64,000 nt of DNA from Chloroherpetonaceae bacterium (GCA_033763895.1 JANRJQ010000010.1:190146-254145); one strand, 5' to 3'. Counted from the first letter of the stretch, positions 37,042 through 46,813 are shown. Numbers and translations are program-made. Notes: generated by a model not told the origin, from the sequence alone.

Positions 37042-38307
37042 TTAGTCAAAACGAATAAGATGTTTTCTAACCATATTCAGTGCAGTGTTAGAAAAAAGTT
37101 CTTTATTTCGGATTCGATCCGTAGAGAAAGTAAATTTTTGAGCATAGCACTCGTCTCCTAATTTGTTAGATGTTGCAAGTCCAATCCAAACTGTGCCAAC
37201 GGGCTTTTGTTCGTTTCCTCCTCCGGGACCGGCGATTCCTGTAATGCTGACCGCAAGATCAACATCAGCACGCTCGAGGCAACCCTTTGCCATTTCTTTC
37301 GCAACTTCTTCGCTGACCGCGCCAAATTGATCGAGTGTTTCTTGCCTTACTCCCAGTGCCTGTTTTTTTGAGAAGTTATTGTAAACGATATATGACTCCA
37401 CAAAATACCGTGATGCCCCACCAATATTGGTGATTTTATGAGAGAGCAAACCTCCGGTGCAGCTTTCAGCTGCTGCAAATCGAATATTTTTTTCAACCAA
37501 TAAATTGCATACGATTTCCTCCAAGGTTCTATCGTCACTTGAAACCAAGAAAGAGCTTATTCTTTGCGTAATGTGAGAGACAATTCGACTGTTCTCATTT
37601 TCAACTTCAATAAGATCTTTTCCTTTTGAACTAATTCTCAATTTTACTCCTGCAAGTTGAGGCAAGTAGGCAAGGGTTGAAATCTTTCCAAGAAAAAGGG
37701 ATTCATCACCAATCATTTCAGCAAGAGGGGATTCTCCAATGCCGGAAGTAAGCAGGGTTGTATGTTTAATAAACGTATCCGAGCGTTCTTTAAGATATGG
37801 AATCAGAGATGAAACGGTCATTGTTTCCATTTCAGCAGGAACCCCCGGCATAATGACAATGTAGCGGTTTGGAAAAGCTTTGAGGTTTGAAAGTAACATT
37901 CCGGGAGCAGTTCCACGTGAGTTTTGAAATACGAGACTTCCTTCAATGACCTCGCCTTGAGAGCGGTTCATTTCAGGCATTGCAATGCCTCGATGTTTAA
38001 AAATTCGTTTACAATTTTCAAAAGCCTCTTCATTGAATTCAATGCCTAAATCGAGAAAATCAGCAACAGCCTTTTTCGTGATGTCATCATGTGTTGGTCC
38101 TAACCCACCAGTAATAATGACTACATCTGCTCTTGAAAGTGCATCTGCTAATGCTGAATGTATATCCTGAAATGAATCTCCGATTGTAATAATTCTGCGG
38201 GTGTCGATTCCGATCCGACCTAATTCTTTAGCAATAAATGAAGCGTTGGTATTAACAACTTGACCAATAAGTAACTCATCACCTATTGTTACAATTTCTG
38301 CAATCAT
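37042..38307 (-). CDS. cinA: CinA-family nicotinamide-nucleotide amidase
   Basis: CinA (421 residues, full length) has an N-terminal MoaB/MogA-like COG1058 domain (ITIGDELLIGQVVNTN, ITGGLGPTHDDITKKA) and a C-terminal amidase domain (AAESCTGGLLSHKI, TGIAGPGGG). The C-terminal enzyme deamidates nicotinamide mononucleotide in the NAD salvage cycle. The N-terminal domain acts on ADP-ribose-type compounds in homologues. It lies in the middle of the four-gene minus-strand unit, 9 bases after the M23 peptidase gene. Confidence 0.96.
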   Translation of the reverse strand: MIAEIVTIGDELLIGQVVNTNASFIAKELGRIGIDTRRIITIGDSFQDIHSALADALSRADVVIITGGLGPTHDDITKKAVADFLDLGIEFNEEAFENCKRIFKHRGIAMPEMNRSQGEVIEGSLVFQNSRGTAPGMLLSNLKAFPNRYIVIMPGVPAEMETMTVSSLIPYLKERSDTFIKHTTLLTSGIGESPLAEMIGDESLFLGKISTLAYLPQLAGVKLRISSKGKDLIEVENENSRIVSHITQRISSFLVSSDDRTLEEIVCNLLVEKNIRFAAAESCTGGLLSHKITNIGGASRYFVESYIVYNNFSKKQALGVRQETLDQFGAVSEEVAKEMAKGCLERADVDLAVSITGIAGPGGGNEQKPVGTVWIGLATSNKLGDECYAQKFTFSTDRIRNKELFSNTALNMVRKHLIRFD

Positions 38308-38316
38308 ATACTTGAA

Positions 38317-39114
38317 TTACCGTTCAAAATGAAGATAGTTCTCAGGGTTTTGAGGAACACCATCTTTCCAAATTTCTAGATGCAAATGCGCCCCGTAACT
38401 TTCTAAGCCGGTGTTACCTGCTAATGCAATTGTTTGACCTTTTTTTACTTGCTCTCCTTCACGAACAAGAATTCTATTGCAATGTTTATAGAAACTCACG
38501 ATAAAGTCGTGTTGGACTATGATTGTGTAGCCAAAATCACTAATCCAATCCGAAAAAAGTACTACCCCATCTGCAATGACAGAAATCGGCTCGTTGGAGG
38601 AAGTGGAAATATCAATTCCGTAATGACTTGTCAAAGGAGAGAATTTCTGAGATAATCTCCCGCGAACAATGGGAATGGAAAGAAGGCTTGAACCATCAAT
38701 CGGCTTTCGCTCAATATCGGCGAGGCGAGTAAGTTTAACATTCATTGCCGATTCATTGTTTCCGCGAGGCTTCCCATCCTGAACCGGAGTTCCTAAAGAA
38801 CCGGTTCCAAAAAGTGAAAGGACGCGTTGATTATAATTTTCAATTGTGGCCATTTTACGATTAAGACTATCTATTCGTAATTGTTGACTCATAATGACTT
38901 TAGTCTTTTCATCGGAAAAACTGTAACCCGGCAAAAGTGTCCGAAGCGGGGTATAGACGATAAACAAGCAAGTCGAAAGAATGATCAGTAAAGTATAAAG
39001 AACCGTAAAAGTCCAAAATTTCTTTAGGGTAATGTTTGAAAAAGTCTTTACGCTTCCACCAATATCAGGTGTAATTGATACTGAATACACGATTGGCTTT
39101 TTCTTTTTTTTCAT
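38317..39114 (-). CDS. M23-family membrane-anchored peptidase
   Basis: This 265-residue protein has a lysine-rich cytoplasmic start, a single membrane helix (about residues 33-55), a short periplasmic coiled coil, and a C-terminal LytM/M23 zinc endopeptidase-type domain. Its HYGIDIS and HLHLEIWKDG motifs provide the usual H..D and HxH zinc ligands. M23 proteins cut peptidoglycan cross-links or activate amidases. It is the first gene of the cinA-LOG-oxidoreductase unit. Confidence 0.93.
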   Translation of the reverse strand: MKKKKKPIVYSVSITPDIGGSVKTFSNITLKKFWTFTVLYTLLIILSTCLFIVYTPLRTLLPGYSFSDEKTKVIMSQQLRIDSLNRKMATIENYNQRVLSLFGTGSLGTPVQDGKPRGNNESAMNVKLTRLADIERKPIDGSSLLSIPIVRGRLSQKFSPLTSHYGIDISTSSNEPISVIADGVVLFSDWISDFGYTIIVQHDFIVSFYKHCNRILVREGEQVKKGQTIALAGNTGLESYGAHLHLEIWKDGVPQNPENYLHFER

Positions 39115-39227
39115 ACTTGTTTAATGATGAAGTTCAATGGTTCAACAACAAGTAATTTTTTGAAAGCAAGTTGTGATTCGAAGATAGAGGACATGAATGA
39201 TAAAGGATAGAAAAGGGGGAATGAAAA

Positions 39228-39926
39228 TTAGGATATGCCAAAGGTTTGCTTGAAGTTTTCAAAATTATTGATAATAATTTTATTCATGTCACGCTCAATG
39301 TAACCTTCACGTTCAAACATAGAGAGAACTCTAGAAATCGTTTCACGGGAAGTTGAGGCGTAATTTGCAATTTCTTGCTGGCTGGCAAAATTTTCAATTT
39401 CAACTCTTCCTCGCTTTACCCGTCCGACATCATTGGCGAGGCGAATAATCACAGAAGCGACTTTCCCAACGGCATCTGCAAGAGAGATGGTTTTGATTTG
39501 ATGATCGGTTTTCCTTAATCGAATGACCAACTCCCTCATTAAAGCAAGCGAAAGATTGGGATGCTTTTTTAACAAATCGAGAAAAACATTATCTGAAATT
39601 TTTAACAAACTGACCTTTGATAGTGCTGTTGCATCAGCGGAGCGAACAGCGCCATCAATTACAGACATTTCGCCAAAAAAATCATGTTCAGTGAGAATAG
39701 CAAGAATCACCTCTTTGGATTCTTCATTGGTACGGGAGATTTTAACCATCCCTTCTAAAATCACATAAACAGTATTTCCTTGTTCACTTTCAAAAATAAT
39801 AACCTCATCTTTTCTGAAAGAAACCATTTGGCTACGGTCGATTACTTCACCTATTTCCTTTTCGGAAAGGGTTTCAAAAATTGTAACCTCGCTTAAATGT
39901 TGGATTAACTCTTTCTTGTCCATCAT
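39228..39926 (-). CDS. Crp/Fnr-family transcription regulator
   Basis: This 232-residue regulator has an N-terminal cyclic-nucleotide-binding-like beta-barrel (about residues 10-125: FRKDEVIIFESEQGNTVYVILEGMVKI, then GEMSVIDGAVRSADATAL) and a C-terminal winged helix-turn-helix (SQQEIANYASTSRETISRVL). The PRSA-like segment with GEMSVIDGAVRSADA keeps the acid/Arg pair typical of cAMP-type pockets. No Fnr-type cysteine cluster is seen. The frame is open 57 bases further upstream (Met at 39983); MMDKKELIQHL is the usual kind of start. It is divergent from trpE. Confidence 0.9.
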   Translation of the reverse strand: MMDKKELIQHLSEVTIFETLSEKEIGEVIDRSQMVSFRKDEVIIFESEQGNTVYVILEGMVKISRTNEESKEVILAILTEHDFFGEMSVIDGAVRSADATALSKVSLLKISDNVFLDLLKKHPNLSLALMRELVIRLRKTDHQIKTISLADAVGKVASVIIRLANDVGRVKRGRVEIENFASQQEIANYASTSRETISRVLSMFEREGYIERDMNKIIINNFENFKQTFGIS

Positions 39927-40140
39927 TTGGGATGGTATTTGCTTTAATAAAATTATAGAAAAACGCGCCTTAGCAGCAGGCATTGTGCGAGTTACATAAT
40001 AACTTCAATATAGATAGTCAGATTGTTTTTTTCTAATATCATCTTTGCGTATCGCTTTTAATACAACTTCGCGAAAAAAGGTGTAAAGTATATTACATTC
40101 AATTTTTCGTTACTGATTACCTCGATTCTTTTCGTCTAAA

Positions 40141-41637
40141 ATGAAATCAAAAGATGCATTTATTTTTAAGCCATTAATTGAAGAATTGATGGCAGATACA
40201 GAAACACCGGTTTCTGTTTATTTAAAGTTGAAATCTAAATATTCCTGTCTCCTTGAATCAGTTGAGGGAGAGGAGCGAATCGCACGGTTTTCATATATCG
40301 GGATCAATCCGTTTATGAAGTTTGAAGCAACGATTTCCGGTGCGATTTCTGTTAAGATTTTTGACGAACGCTTCGATAAAATTGCCGAAGAAATAAGGGG
40401 GATTCAGGACGTCCGAGAGGCCTTAAAAGTTGCCCTTGATCTTGTTCGAAACGAAATGCAAATTAGTTCGAAAATGCTAACCTCTGGAGCCTTCGGGTTT
40501 TTTACCTATGATGCAGCACATTTGACTGAGCGGTTTAAAATTCCAGAAAACCCTCATCCGGTTGAGCTTCCAGACATCGCGCTTTTTTTTTACGACACTT
40601 TAGTTGTTTTTGACAATGTCCGACGAAAGTTGTTTATCATTTCCAATTATCTCAAAGGAACAGGAAATGATGAAAGAGAAAAAAGGAATGCCGAAAGAAA
40701 AATTAGCGAGGTGAAGAAACTGATTTATGCCCCGCTTTCAACAAAAGAAATTCAATTGAAAAGCGAAAAGTCGGAGCTTCTTACATCAAATGTTACAAAG
40801 AAGCAATACCTTGATAAGGTAAACATTGCCAAGGAATACATTTTAGCCGGAGATATTTTTCAAGTTCAACTTTCTCAACGGCTTTCACGAACCTTAAATG
40901 CTCGCCCATTTGATGTTTATCGCTCCCTGAGAACCATAAATCCTTCTCCATATCTTTATTTCTTTGAAATGGGAAAAGTACAGATTATCGGATCATCTCC
41001 CGAACTTTTGGTCAGTGTAGAACGCGACGAAAGTGGTGAAAGAATTGTCCAAACTCGGCCGATTGCAGGAACAAGAAAACGTGGAAAGACTTTGGAGGAA
41101 GATAAAGCACTTGCCGAAGAACTCTTGCACGATGAAAAGGAATTGGCGGAGCATTTAATGCTGATAGACTTAAGCAGAAATGATGTTGGAAAGATATCGA
41201 AAACCGGGAGTGTTGATACCAATGAAATTATGATCATTGAGAGATATTCACATGTGATGCATATTGTGAGCAATGTCAAAGGAATTTTAAAAGAAGAATT
41301 GCATCCTCTTGATGCATTTTGGTCATGTTTCCCTGCTGGAACTCTAACGGGAGCACCGAAAATCAGATCAATGGAAATAATTTCTGAATTGGAAGATGAA
41401 TGTCGTGGTCTTTACGGTGGAGCGGTTGGATATTTTGATTTCAATGGAAACCTTAAAACAGCCATTGCCATTCGAACTATGCTGACAAAAACCGGTAAAA
41501 TTTATTTTCAAGCGGCAGGCGGAATTGTTGCAGATTCAGTTCCAATCAATGAATTTGAAGAAACTTTAAGCAAGATGAAGGCCGGTATTCGATCGGTTGA
41601 AAATCTTATACCTGAAAATCAAAAGCACGAGAAATAA
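40141..41637 (+). CDS. trpE: Anthranilate synthase component I
   Basis: TrpE (498 residues) makes anthranilate from chorismate with glutamine-derived ammonia supplied by TrpG. Chorismate-binding-domain marks are DIFQVQLSQR, NPSPYLYFF, GSSPELLV, RPIAGTRKRG, DLSRNDVGKI and FPAGTLTGAPK. The N-terminal ESVEGEERIARFSYIG carries the LLES-type tryptophan feedback-site motif. trpG is not adjacent and trpD is about 17 kb away, so the pathway genes are dispersed. No leader attenuator is obvious in the upstream 214 bases. Confidence 0.96.
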   Translation: MKSKDAFIFKPLIEELMADTETPVSVYLKLKSKYSCLLESVEGEERIARFSYIGINPFMKFEATISGAISVKIFDERFDKIAEEIRGIQDVREALKVALDLVRNEMQISSKMLTSGAFGFFTYDAAHLTERFKIPENPHPVELPDIALFFYDTLVVFDNVRRKLFIISNYLKGTGNDEREKRNAERKISEVKKLIYAPLSTKEIQLKSEKSELLTSNVTKKQYLDKVNIAKEYILAGDIFQVQLSQRLSRTLNARPFDVYRSLRTINPSPYLYFFEMGKVQIIGSSPELLVSVERDESGERIVQTRPIAGTRKRGKTLEEDKALAEELLHDEKELAEHLMLIDLSRNDVGKISKTGSVDTNEIMIIERYSHVMHIVSNVKGILKEELHPLDAFWSCFPAGTLTGAPKIRSMEIISELEDECRGLYGGAVGYFDFNGNLKTAIAIRTMLTKTGKIYFQAAGGIVADSVPINEFEETLSKMKAGIRSVENLIPENQKHEK

Positions 41638-41669
41638 AAAAGGTCGTGGAGAAATTAATCGAGATTGAA

Positions 41670-42080
41670 TTAGAAATTTCCATCAGCTACTTGAAAGCAG
41701 GTAAGACCGATCTCTCGCCACATCTCTACAACTTGATTTCGATCATCGAGAACAAAAAACACGTCGAATTGTTGCGAAATAAAACTCAAATATATTTCCC
41801 TTTTTATGATACTGTCTTTGCGTAGATCTGAATTTGGCCTAAGCCAAAGTTTATCAAAATGGATCTGATGTTTGTTAAGCCAAGCCTCTGAAATAGAACG
41901 AAACTTTTCCTCTCTGCCCGATACAATTAAGATTGAGAATTCCGTTTTCAACCTTTCAATTAAGAAGGCAACCGGAGGGTTAGGCTTGTCATCCAAGCAT
42001 TTGCCAGTCTCGTATGGATTTCGATGGTGGTGAAGAGCTAAGGTTCCATCTAGATCACAAATAATCGCTTTAGTGAACAT
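41670..42080 (-). CDS. Stand-alone PseT/Pnkp-type polynucleotide 3'-phosphatase domain
   Basis: This 136-residue HAD-fold protein closely resembles the phosphatase domain of T4 polynucleotide kinase. The catalytic CDLDGTLAL (D-x-D-G-T) is near the N-terminus, then NPYETGKCLDD, LIVSGREEKFR, LRPNSDLRKDSIIKREIY and LDDRNQVVEMWREIGL. That last stretch is characteristic of the PseT family. There is no kinase domain. It would remove 3'-phosphates from nucleic acid ends or nucleotides; the natural substrate is not known. The frame runs further upstream, but MFTKAIICD at 42080 sits 4 bases past the adenosine deaminase stop. Confidence 0.85.
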   Translation of the reverse strand: MFTKAIICDLDGTLALHHHRNPYETGKCLDDKPNPPVAFLIERLKTEFSILIVSGREEKFRSISEAWLNKHQIHFDKLWLRPNSDLRKDSIIKREIYLSFISQQFDVFFVLDDRNQVVEMWREIGLTCFQVADGNF

Positions 42081-42084
42081 TAGA

Positions 42085-43173
42085 TTAACTGGCAAATTTC
42101 TCCCGTAGTTTTGCATAACCCGGTTTAATAACATTATAAATCATATCGACTCGTTCTGAATAGGGAATAAATGCACTTTTCATTGAATTGATGGAAAGTC
42201 GCTCTAAATCTTCAAATGAAAGCCCAAAAAACTGGTGAGCGATTCGGTATTCTTCGGAGAGGGTTGTGTTACTCATTAATCGATTGTCGGTATTAATGGT
42301 CACACGAAATTTATTTTTGAAAAAAATGCCAAACGGATGCTCTGCAAATGACTTTGCCGCTCCGGTATGAATATTAGAAGAAAGGCAAATTTCAAGTGGA
42401 ATTCGCTTATCAAGAACGTATTGAGAAAGCGAACCGAATTTTATCACCTCTCCATTGAGCACGGCCATATCGTCAATCAGTCGCGTAGCATGTCCAATTC
42501 GATGCGCACCGCACCACTGGATGGCTTGCCAAATGGATTCTTTTCCAAATCCCTCACCCGCGTGAATGGTAATACTGAAGTTCGCTCGTTGACAAAAATG
42601 AAAAGCTTCAACATGTTTTTTTGGGGGATATCCGCCTTCTTCGCCTGCCAAGTCAAAGCCAATTACTCCGCGGTCTCGAAAATCAACGGCAAGCTGCGCC
42701 ATATCCAAGGAATGCTGGCTTTCTAAATGCCGCATTGCACAAATGATAAGTCTTCCTTTTACACCAAAATCTCGCTCGCCCTTTTCTAATCCTTTAAGAA
42801 CGGAACGTAGAATTTCCTCCCAATGCATTCCTTTTCCAGTATGAAAAACTGGCGCAAATCGAATCTCAACATAACATACTCCATCGTTTTTCATGTCTTC
42901 AAGCAGTTCATAGGCGACACGTTCAAGCGCTTCCGGGGTTTGCATCAATGCACAAGTATGGGCAAAACCCTCTAAATACTCCGGTAAACTGCCACGGCTT
43001 GCGCCTCGAAAAAACCATTCTGCGAGTGCTTCAGGGTCAGAGGAAGGCAGCTCAGTATATTTTTGATCTTTTGCCAGTTCAATAATTGTTTTAGGACGAA
43101 GCCCACCATCAAGATGTTCGTGAAGCAACACCTTTGGGGCAAGCCGAAGAATTTCATCAGATAATTTTTTCAT
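42085..43173 (-). CDS. add: Adenosine deaminase
   Basis: This 362-residue amidohydrolase converts adenosine to inosine. The metal-binding HEHLDGG (HxH) is near the N-terminus, HAGEGFGKESIW gives the catalytic His/Glu segment, GHATRL follows, and NTDNRLMSNTTLSEE supplies the C-terminal Asp-Asn region. Classical adenosine deaminases have TDDP at that point; TDNR is less usual, so a related nucleoside or adenine-type substrate remains possible. The start at 43173 (MKKLSDEILRL) is chosen over the upstream in-frame Met at 43251 since the added residues look unconserved. The phosphatase gene follows directly. Confidence 0.88.
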   Translation of the reverse strand: MKKLSDEILRLAPKVLLHEHLDGGLRPKTIIELAKDQKYTELPSSDPEALAEWFFRGASRGSLPEYLEGFAHTCALMQTPEALERVAYELLEDMKNDGVCYVEIRFAPVFHTGKGMHWEEILRSVLKGLEKGERDFGVKGRLIICAMRHLESQHSLDMAQLAVDFRDRGVIGFDLAGEEGGYPPKKHVEAFHFCQRANFSITIHAGEGFGKESIWQAIQWCGAHRIGHATRLIDDMAVLNGEVIKFGSLSQYVLDKRIPLEICLSSNIHTGAAKSFAEHPFGIFFKNKFRVTINTDNRLMSNTTLSEEYRIAHQFFGLSFEDLERLSINSMKSAFIPYSERVDMIYNVIKPGYAKLREKFAS

Positions 43174-43343
43174 TTTGTTTAGGTGTTTATGTTGGCTCAA
43201 TTTGCTAAAATAAGTGTAAGTGTCGAAATGAAATTCATTTGAACGAAGCAAAATTCTTCTCGGTTAGGTATGGCTGAAGGAACTCAAGATTTCGGCACCT
43301 TCCTGTATCTTCACAAGATTTTTTTGCAGTAACAATAACTATT

Positions 43344-45668
43344 ATGGTCGTTCATTTTTTAACGGGAAAATTAGTCACGATTGTTGGCTTTACAGCAGCA
43401 GCTATGTCGGCCTTTGCGTATTATCGATCGGCTCAATCAAATGCGTTCAGCCAACTTGAAAACGAATGGAAAAGATTGGCTCGATTAATGTACTGGGTGA
43501 TGCTCGGGGCAATTGTCATTAATGGGATTCACCTGCTTACCCTGATTTGGACTCATCAATTCCAATACAATTATGTGAAACATTATTCCTCTACAGATTT
43601 AAACCCATTTTATTTACTCTCTACCTTTTATGCCGGTCAAGAGGGCAGTTTTATGTTGTGGATGTTTTATGGAAGTTTATTCGGTTATTTTCTGATAAGA
43701 ACTGCAAAAGAATACGAAGCCCCTGTTATGGCGATTCTTATGCTCTCTCAAGCGTTCTTGTTATCGATGATTTTGGGGATTGAAGTTCCGGGTTTAGGTA
43801 CTTTAGGAAGCGATCCTTTTGCCCTTGTTCAAGGTCCTATACCAACTGAAGGTGATGGCTTAAACCCACTCCTTCAAAACCCTTGGATGGTGATTCACCC
43901 ACCAACGTTGTTTGTCGGTTTTTCGTCACTCATTGTTCCGTATGCATTTGCAATTGCAGCCGTTTGGAAAAATAAATACAACGATTGGATTCGACCGGCA
44001 ATGCCGTGGGTTCTCTTAAGTGCGGCTGTTTTAGGAACAGGAATTATGATGGGCGGCTATTGGGCCTATAAGGTATTAGGTTGGGGTGGTTATTGGGGAT
44101 GGGATCCGGTTGAAAACTCCTCGCTTGTGCCTTGGCTCTTGACGGTTTCTTTAATTCACACAATGATTGTTCAAAAAAAGAATGGGGGATTAAAGAAAAC
44201 AAATATCCTTTTTGCCATCCTTGCTTTCACAGCAGTTTTATATAGTGCCTTTTTAACACGAAGCGGCGTCCTAGCTGATTTCTCTGTTCATTCTTTCACC
44301 GATTTAGGGCTTTACAATCAACTTCTTGCCTTTTTTGTACTTTTTTTGCTGATTGGGGTTGGTCTTTTGCTTTATCGCTTGAAAGCGATTCCCTCAACAG
44401 CCTCAAGCGATTCAATCTATTCAAGAGAGTTTTTTTTGCATTGCGGTTCTGTTGTGCTTTTTTTGATTGCAATTGTGGTTGCTTCAGGAACCAGTGCCCC
44501 AATTATCAACCGATTTTTTACTGATAAACCAGATCCGGTTTTGCCCGAGTTTTATAATCGCGTAACCCTTCCGTTGGCCGTTTTAATTGGCCTACTTTCA
44601 GCTATTGGACAGCTTATTTGGTGGAAAAAAATCGACAAAGAGAATCTTATTAAATCGATCTCTACACCGATTTCACTTGCTATGATTTTTACTTCTCTTT
44701 TGGTGGTGATGGGTATGCGTGATGCGGGAATGATTCTTTTAGCCCTTGCCGCTTCATTTTCATTATTTGCCAATGCTCAAGTGTTTTGGAAGGTGGCACA
44801 AGGCAATGTTCGCTTTGCCGGTGGAAGCATTACGCATGTCGGGCTTGGCTTAATGTTGCTCGGTATTATTGGCTCTGCAAAGTATGGAGAAAATAAACAT
44901 TTAGAACTTCCTAAAGGGGAAACAGTCACGGCATTTGGCAAAAAGCTGACATACACAGGAATGGAATTGATTGAAGGTGCAAAAAGCGGATTTCGAATTG
45001 AAGTTGAAACGACTCCCGAGGATGTTTATTTGGCAATGCCTGTAATGTATGAAACGCAGCGAATGACCGTTCAAAACCCCGACGTGCTTCATTTTGCAAC
45101 GCAAGATTTTTATATCTCTCCGGTCAATTTGATGACTAAAAAAAGTGAAAACGAATTAATCTTAAAAAAGGGGGAAAGTCAAACGATTAAGGGCGTTACC
45201 GTTCAATTTACAGGATTCAACTTTACCAGAAGTTCTTTAAATCCACAAGGCGGTGCCGCGCCGGTTCGTGTCGTTTCAACGCTATCAGTGACCTATAATG
45301 GCATATTAGAAACAATTGAACCTGTTTATGTGATTGCTCCCGGCAGCGATCCTGTAATTCAAACGGCAGCATTGAAATCTGCACCGGATATTTCACTTGC
45401 CGTAACCAATATTGATGCGTCAAATGGGCGTGTGGCTGTGGATATAATTGGGTTGCCAAATCAAAGCAATCAACCTTCTGAAACTCTTTTGATTGAAGCT
45501 TCTACAAAACCCTATATCAATGTTCTTTGGATGGGCACCTACTTGGTATTTTTAGGATTTGGTTTTTCGATTTATCGCCGTTGGAAGGAGCGTGTTTTTT
45601 TATCAAAGGGCGTTACTAAAAATGAAGTGTCGAAAGTTGATAAAACTGAAATAAACGAGATGGTGTAG
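43344..45668 (+). CDS. ccmF: CcmF-like cytochrome c-type biogenesis protein (heme lyase)
   Basis: This 774-residue polytopic membrane protein belongs to the CcmF/CcsA heme-handling family. The tryptophan-rich WWD-type signature appears as GWGGYWGWDPVENSSLVPWLL, and the pattern of ~15 membrane helices with periplasmic loops is typical. A periplasmic soluble domain occupies about residues 520-730. The protein attaches heme to apocytochrome c in System I maturation. No other ccm gene is in the window. The gene is flanked at its end by a bidirectional terminator. Confidence 0.93.
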   Translation: MVVHFLTGKLVTIVGFTAAAMSAFAYYRSAQSNAFSQLENEWKRLARLMYWVMLGAIVINGIHLLTLIWTHQFQYNYVKHYSSTDLNPFYLLSTFYAGQEGSFMLWMFYGSLFGYFLIRTAKEYEAPVMAILMLSQAFLLSMILGIEVPGLGTLGSDPFALVQGPIPTEGDGLNPLLQNPWMVIHPPTLFVGFSSLIVPYAFAIAAVWKNKYNDWIRPAMPWVLLSAAVLGTGIMMGGYWAYKVLGWGGYWGWDPVENSSLVPWLLTVSLIHTMIVQKKNGGLKKTNILFAILAFTAVLYSAFLTRSGVLADFSVHSFTDLGLYNQLLAFFVLFLLIGVGLLLYRLKAIPSTASSDSIYSREFFLHCGSVVLFLIAIVVASGTSAPIINRFFTDKPDPVLPEFYNRVTLPLAVLIGLLSAIGQLIWWKKIDKENLIKSISTPISLAMIFTSLLVVMGMRDAGMILLALAASFSLFANAQVFWKVAQGNVRFAGGSITHVGLGLMLLGIIGSAKYGENKHLELPKGETVTAFGKKLTYTGMELIEGAKSGFRIEVETTPEDVYLAMPVMYETQRMTVQNPDVLHFATQDFYISPVNLMTKKSENELILKKGESQTIKGVTVQFTGFNFTRSSLNPQGGAAPVRVVSTLSVTYNGILETIEPVYVIAPGSDPVIQTAALKSAPDISLAVTNIDASNGRVAVDIIGLPNQSNQPSETLLIEASTKPYINVLWMGTYLVFLGFGFSIYRRWKERVFLSKGVTKNEVSKVDKTEINEMV

Positions 45669-45710
45669 GAGTTTAAGCAAGTAGGTGAGTTTAAGGTGTT
45701 AAGCGTCATT

Positions 45711-45736
45711 AAAGCCCATCATTGATGGGCTTTTTT
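45711..45736. terminator. Bidirectional terminator between ccmF and the phosphoesterase
   Basis: AAAGCCCATC (45711-45720), loop ATT, GATGGGCTTT (45724-45733) followed by a T run. It serves ccmF (+) and, less clearly, the convergent phosphoesterase gene. Confidence 0.9.
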
Positions 45737-46611
45737 TAGTCGTGAAGTCGATGAAAAGATTGGGATATAGAAAAATCGGGGTGAACGGTCAGAGAGTTAA
45801 TTGATGAAGCACTTCGTTTAACACTGCCACTATTCAAAAAAAGGATATCTTCCACCAAATATTTTTCTTGACGATGATAATGACCGTGTAGGGCAATTTT
45901 TACCCCAATTTTCTTCAAAGTTTCTAAAAAGGCTTCCTTTTCGATAAGCTCCATCGACCAAATGAATGCTTTATCTGTGGGCGACTTTGGTTCAAACAAA
46001 AAATATGCGTGATGAAATAAAGCAATCGGGAATGTATCGGAAAGTGATTTTAAGATATCGGGGTGGCGAATTCCAAACCGCTCGGAAGCGTGAACATAAC
46101 CTCTTGCCCCTGTGGGATTAATGTTCAACGACCATTCGAGCACACTATTAAATGAAATCAAAGAAACCTTAAGTTCACCGTTGGTCAGAATTTTTACGAA
46201 GGGGAAATATTCTTTGATTTCAGTGTCGTCTGTGATGGTTTCGCGGAAAATGTCGCAAAACTCATGCAGTTTTTTTGCGTATCCCAAGCCCTTGGATTCC
46301 ATTGCGCGAGTGGCAGTGGTCTTAAGTGTTGCAGCAAATCCCTCAGGGATCACTTCATACTTTCCAAAAATGTCATGATTGCCGGGGATTAAGGTCACCT
46401 TTTCCCAATTTAATATTCCAAGACGAAGGAAAACCTCGCGAAGCCGATACAAGTCATCATAGTTGGCGACATCCACGACATCGCCTGTAATGGCGATATG
46501 ATCGTGCCCGGTTTCTAAAATCTTTTCAAGAAGAAATTCGATTTCATCGATACAATTCGGCCGCTTTTCAGTATCGAGATGAAGATCAGAGATGTGAGCA
46601 ATCTTAATCAT
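45736..46611 (-). CDS. Calcineurin-like metallophosphoesterase
   Basis: This 291-residue cytosolic protein carries the five metal-binding blocks of the calcineurin-like fold: ISDLHLD (residues 7-13), ITGDVVD, PGNHD, a middle FHHAYF block, and LHGHYHR near the end. These bind two metals and hydrolyse phosphate esters; related Icc-type proteins act on cyclic nucleotides or UDP-sugar lipids, but the substrate here is unknown. It lies next to a 54-residue membrane protein gene on the same strand. Confidence 0.92.
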   Translation of the reverse strand: MIKIAHISDLHLDTEKRPNCIDEIEFLLEKILETGHDHIAITGDVVDVANYDDLYRLREVFLRLGILNWEKVTLIPGNHDIFGKYEVIPEGFAATLKTTATRAMESKGLGYAKKLHEFCDIFRETITDDTEIKEYFPFVKILTNGELKVSLISFNSVLEWSLNINPTGARGYVHASERFGIRHPDILKSLSDTFPIALFHHAYFLFEPKSPTDKAFIWSMELIEKEAFLETLKKIGVKIALHGHYHRQEKYLVEDILFLNSGSVKRSASSINSLTVHPDFSISQSFHRLHD

Positions 46612-46648
46612 AAGGGCAATTCCTTCTTAAGTCAAAAAACCTTGATGC

Positions 46649-46813
46649 CTAAGCCTGTTCGTCGGTTTGGGGTTCTTTGAGATGCAATTTTTCTAATATG
46701 ATATCATAAACTTCTTTAAGGATTGCTATAATCCAAATAAAAATACCGACAACAAGCAGCGTAACTGCAAATGTGACAAGGGTAAGAAAGATGTATCCCG
46801 CAATAACTTCCAT
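46649..46813 (-). CDS. 54-residue single-pass membrane protein
   Basis: A short open reading frame beginning with ATG at 46813 encodes 54 residues: one hydrophobic segment of about 28 residues (GYIFLTLVTFAVTLLVVG onward) and then a charged helix ending EPQTDEQA. There is no Shine-Dalgarno site, as is common here. It lies upstream of the phosphoesterase gene with 37 bases between them. Its strongly hydrophobic, in-frame composition supports a real gene, but I recognise no family. Confidence 0.55.
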   Translation of the reverse strand: MEVIAGYIFLTLVTFAVTLLVVGIFIWIIAILKEVYDIILEKLHLKEPQTDEQA

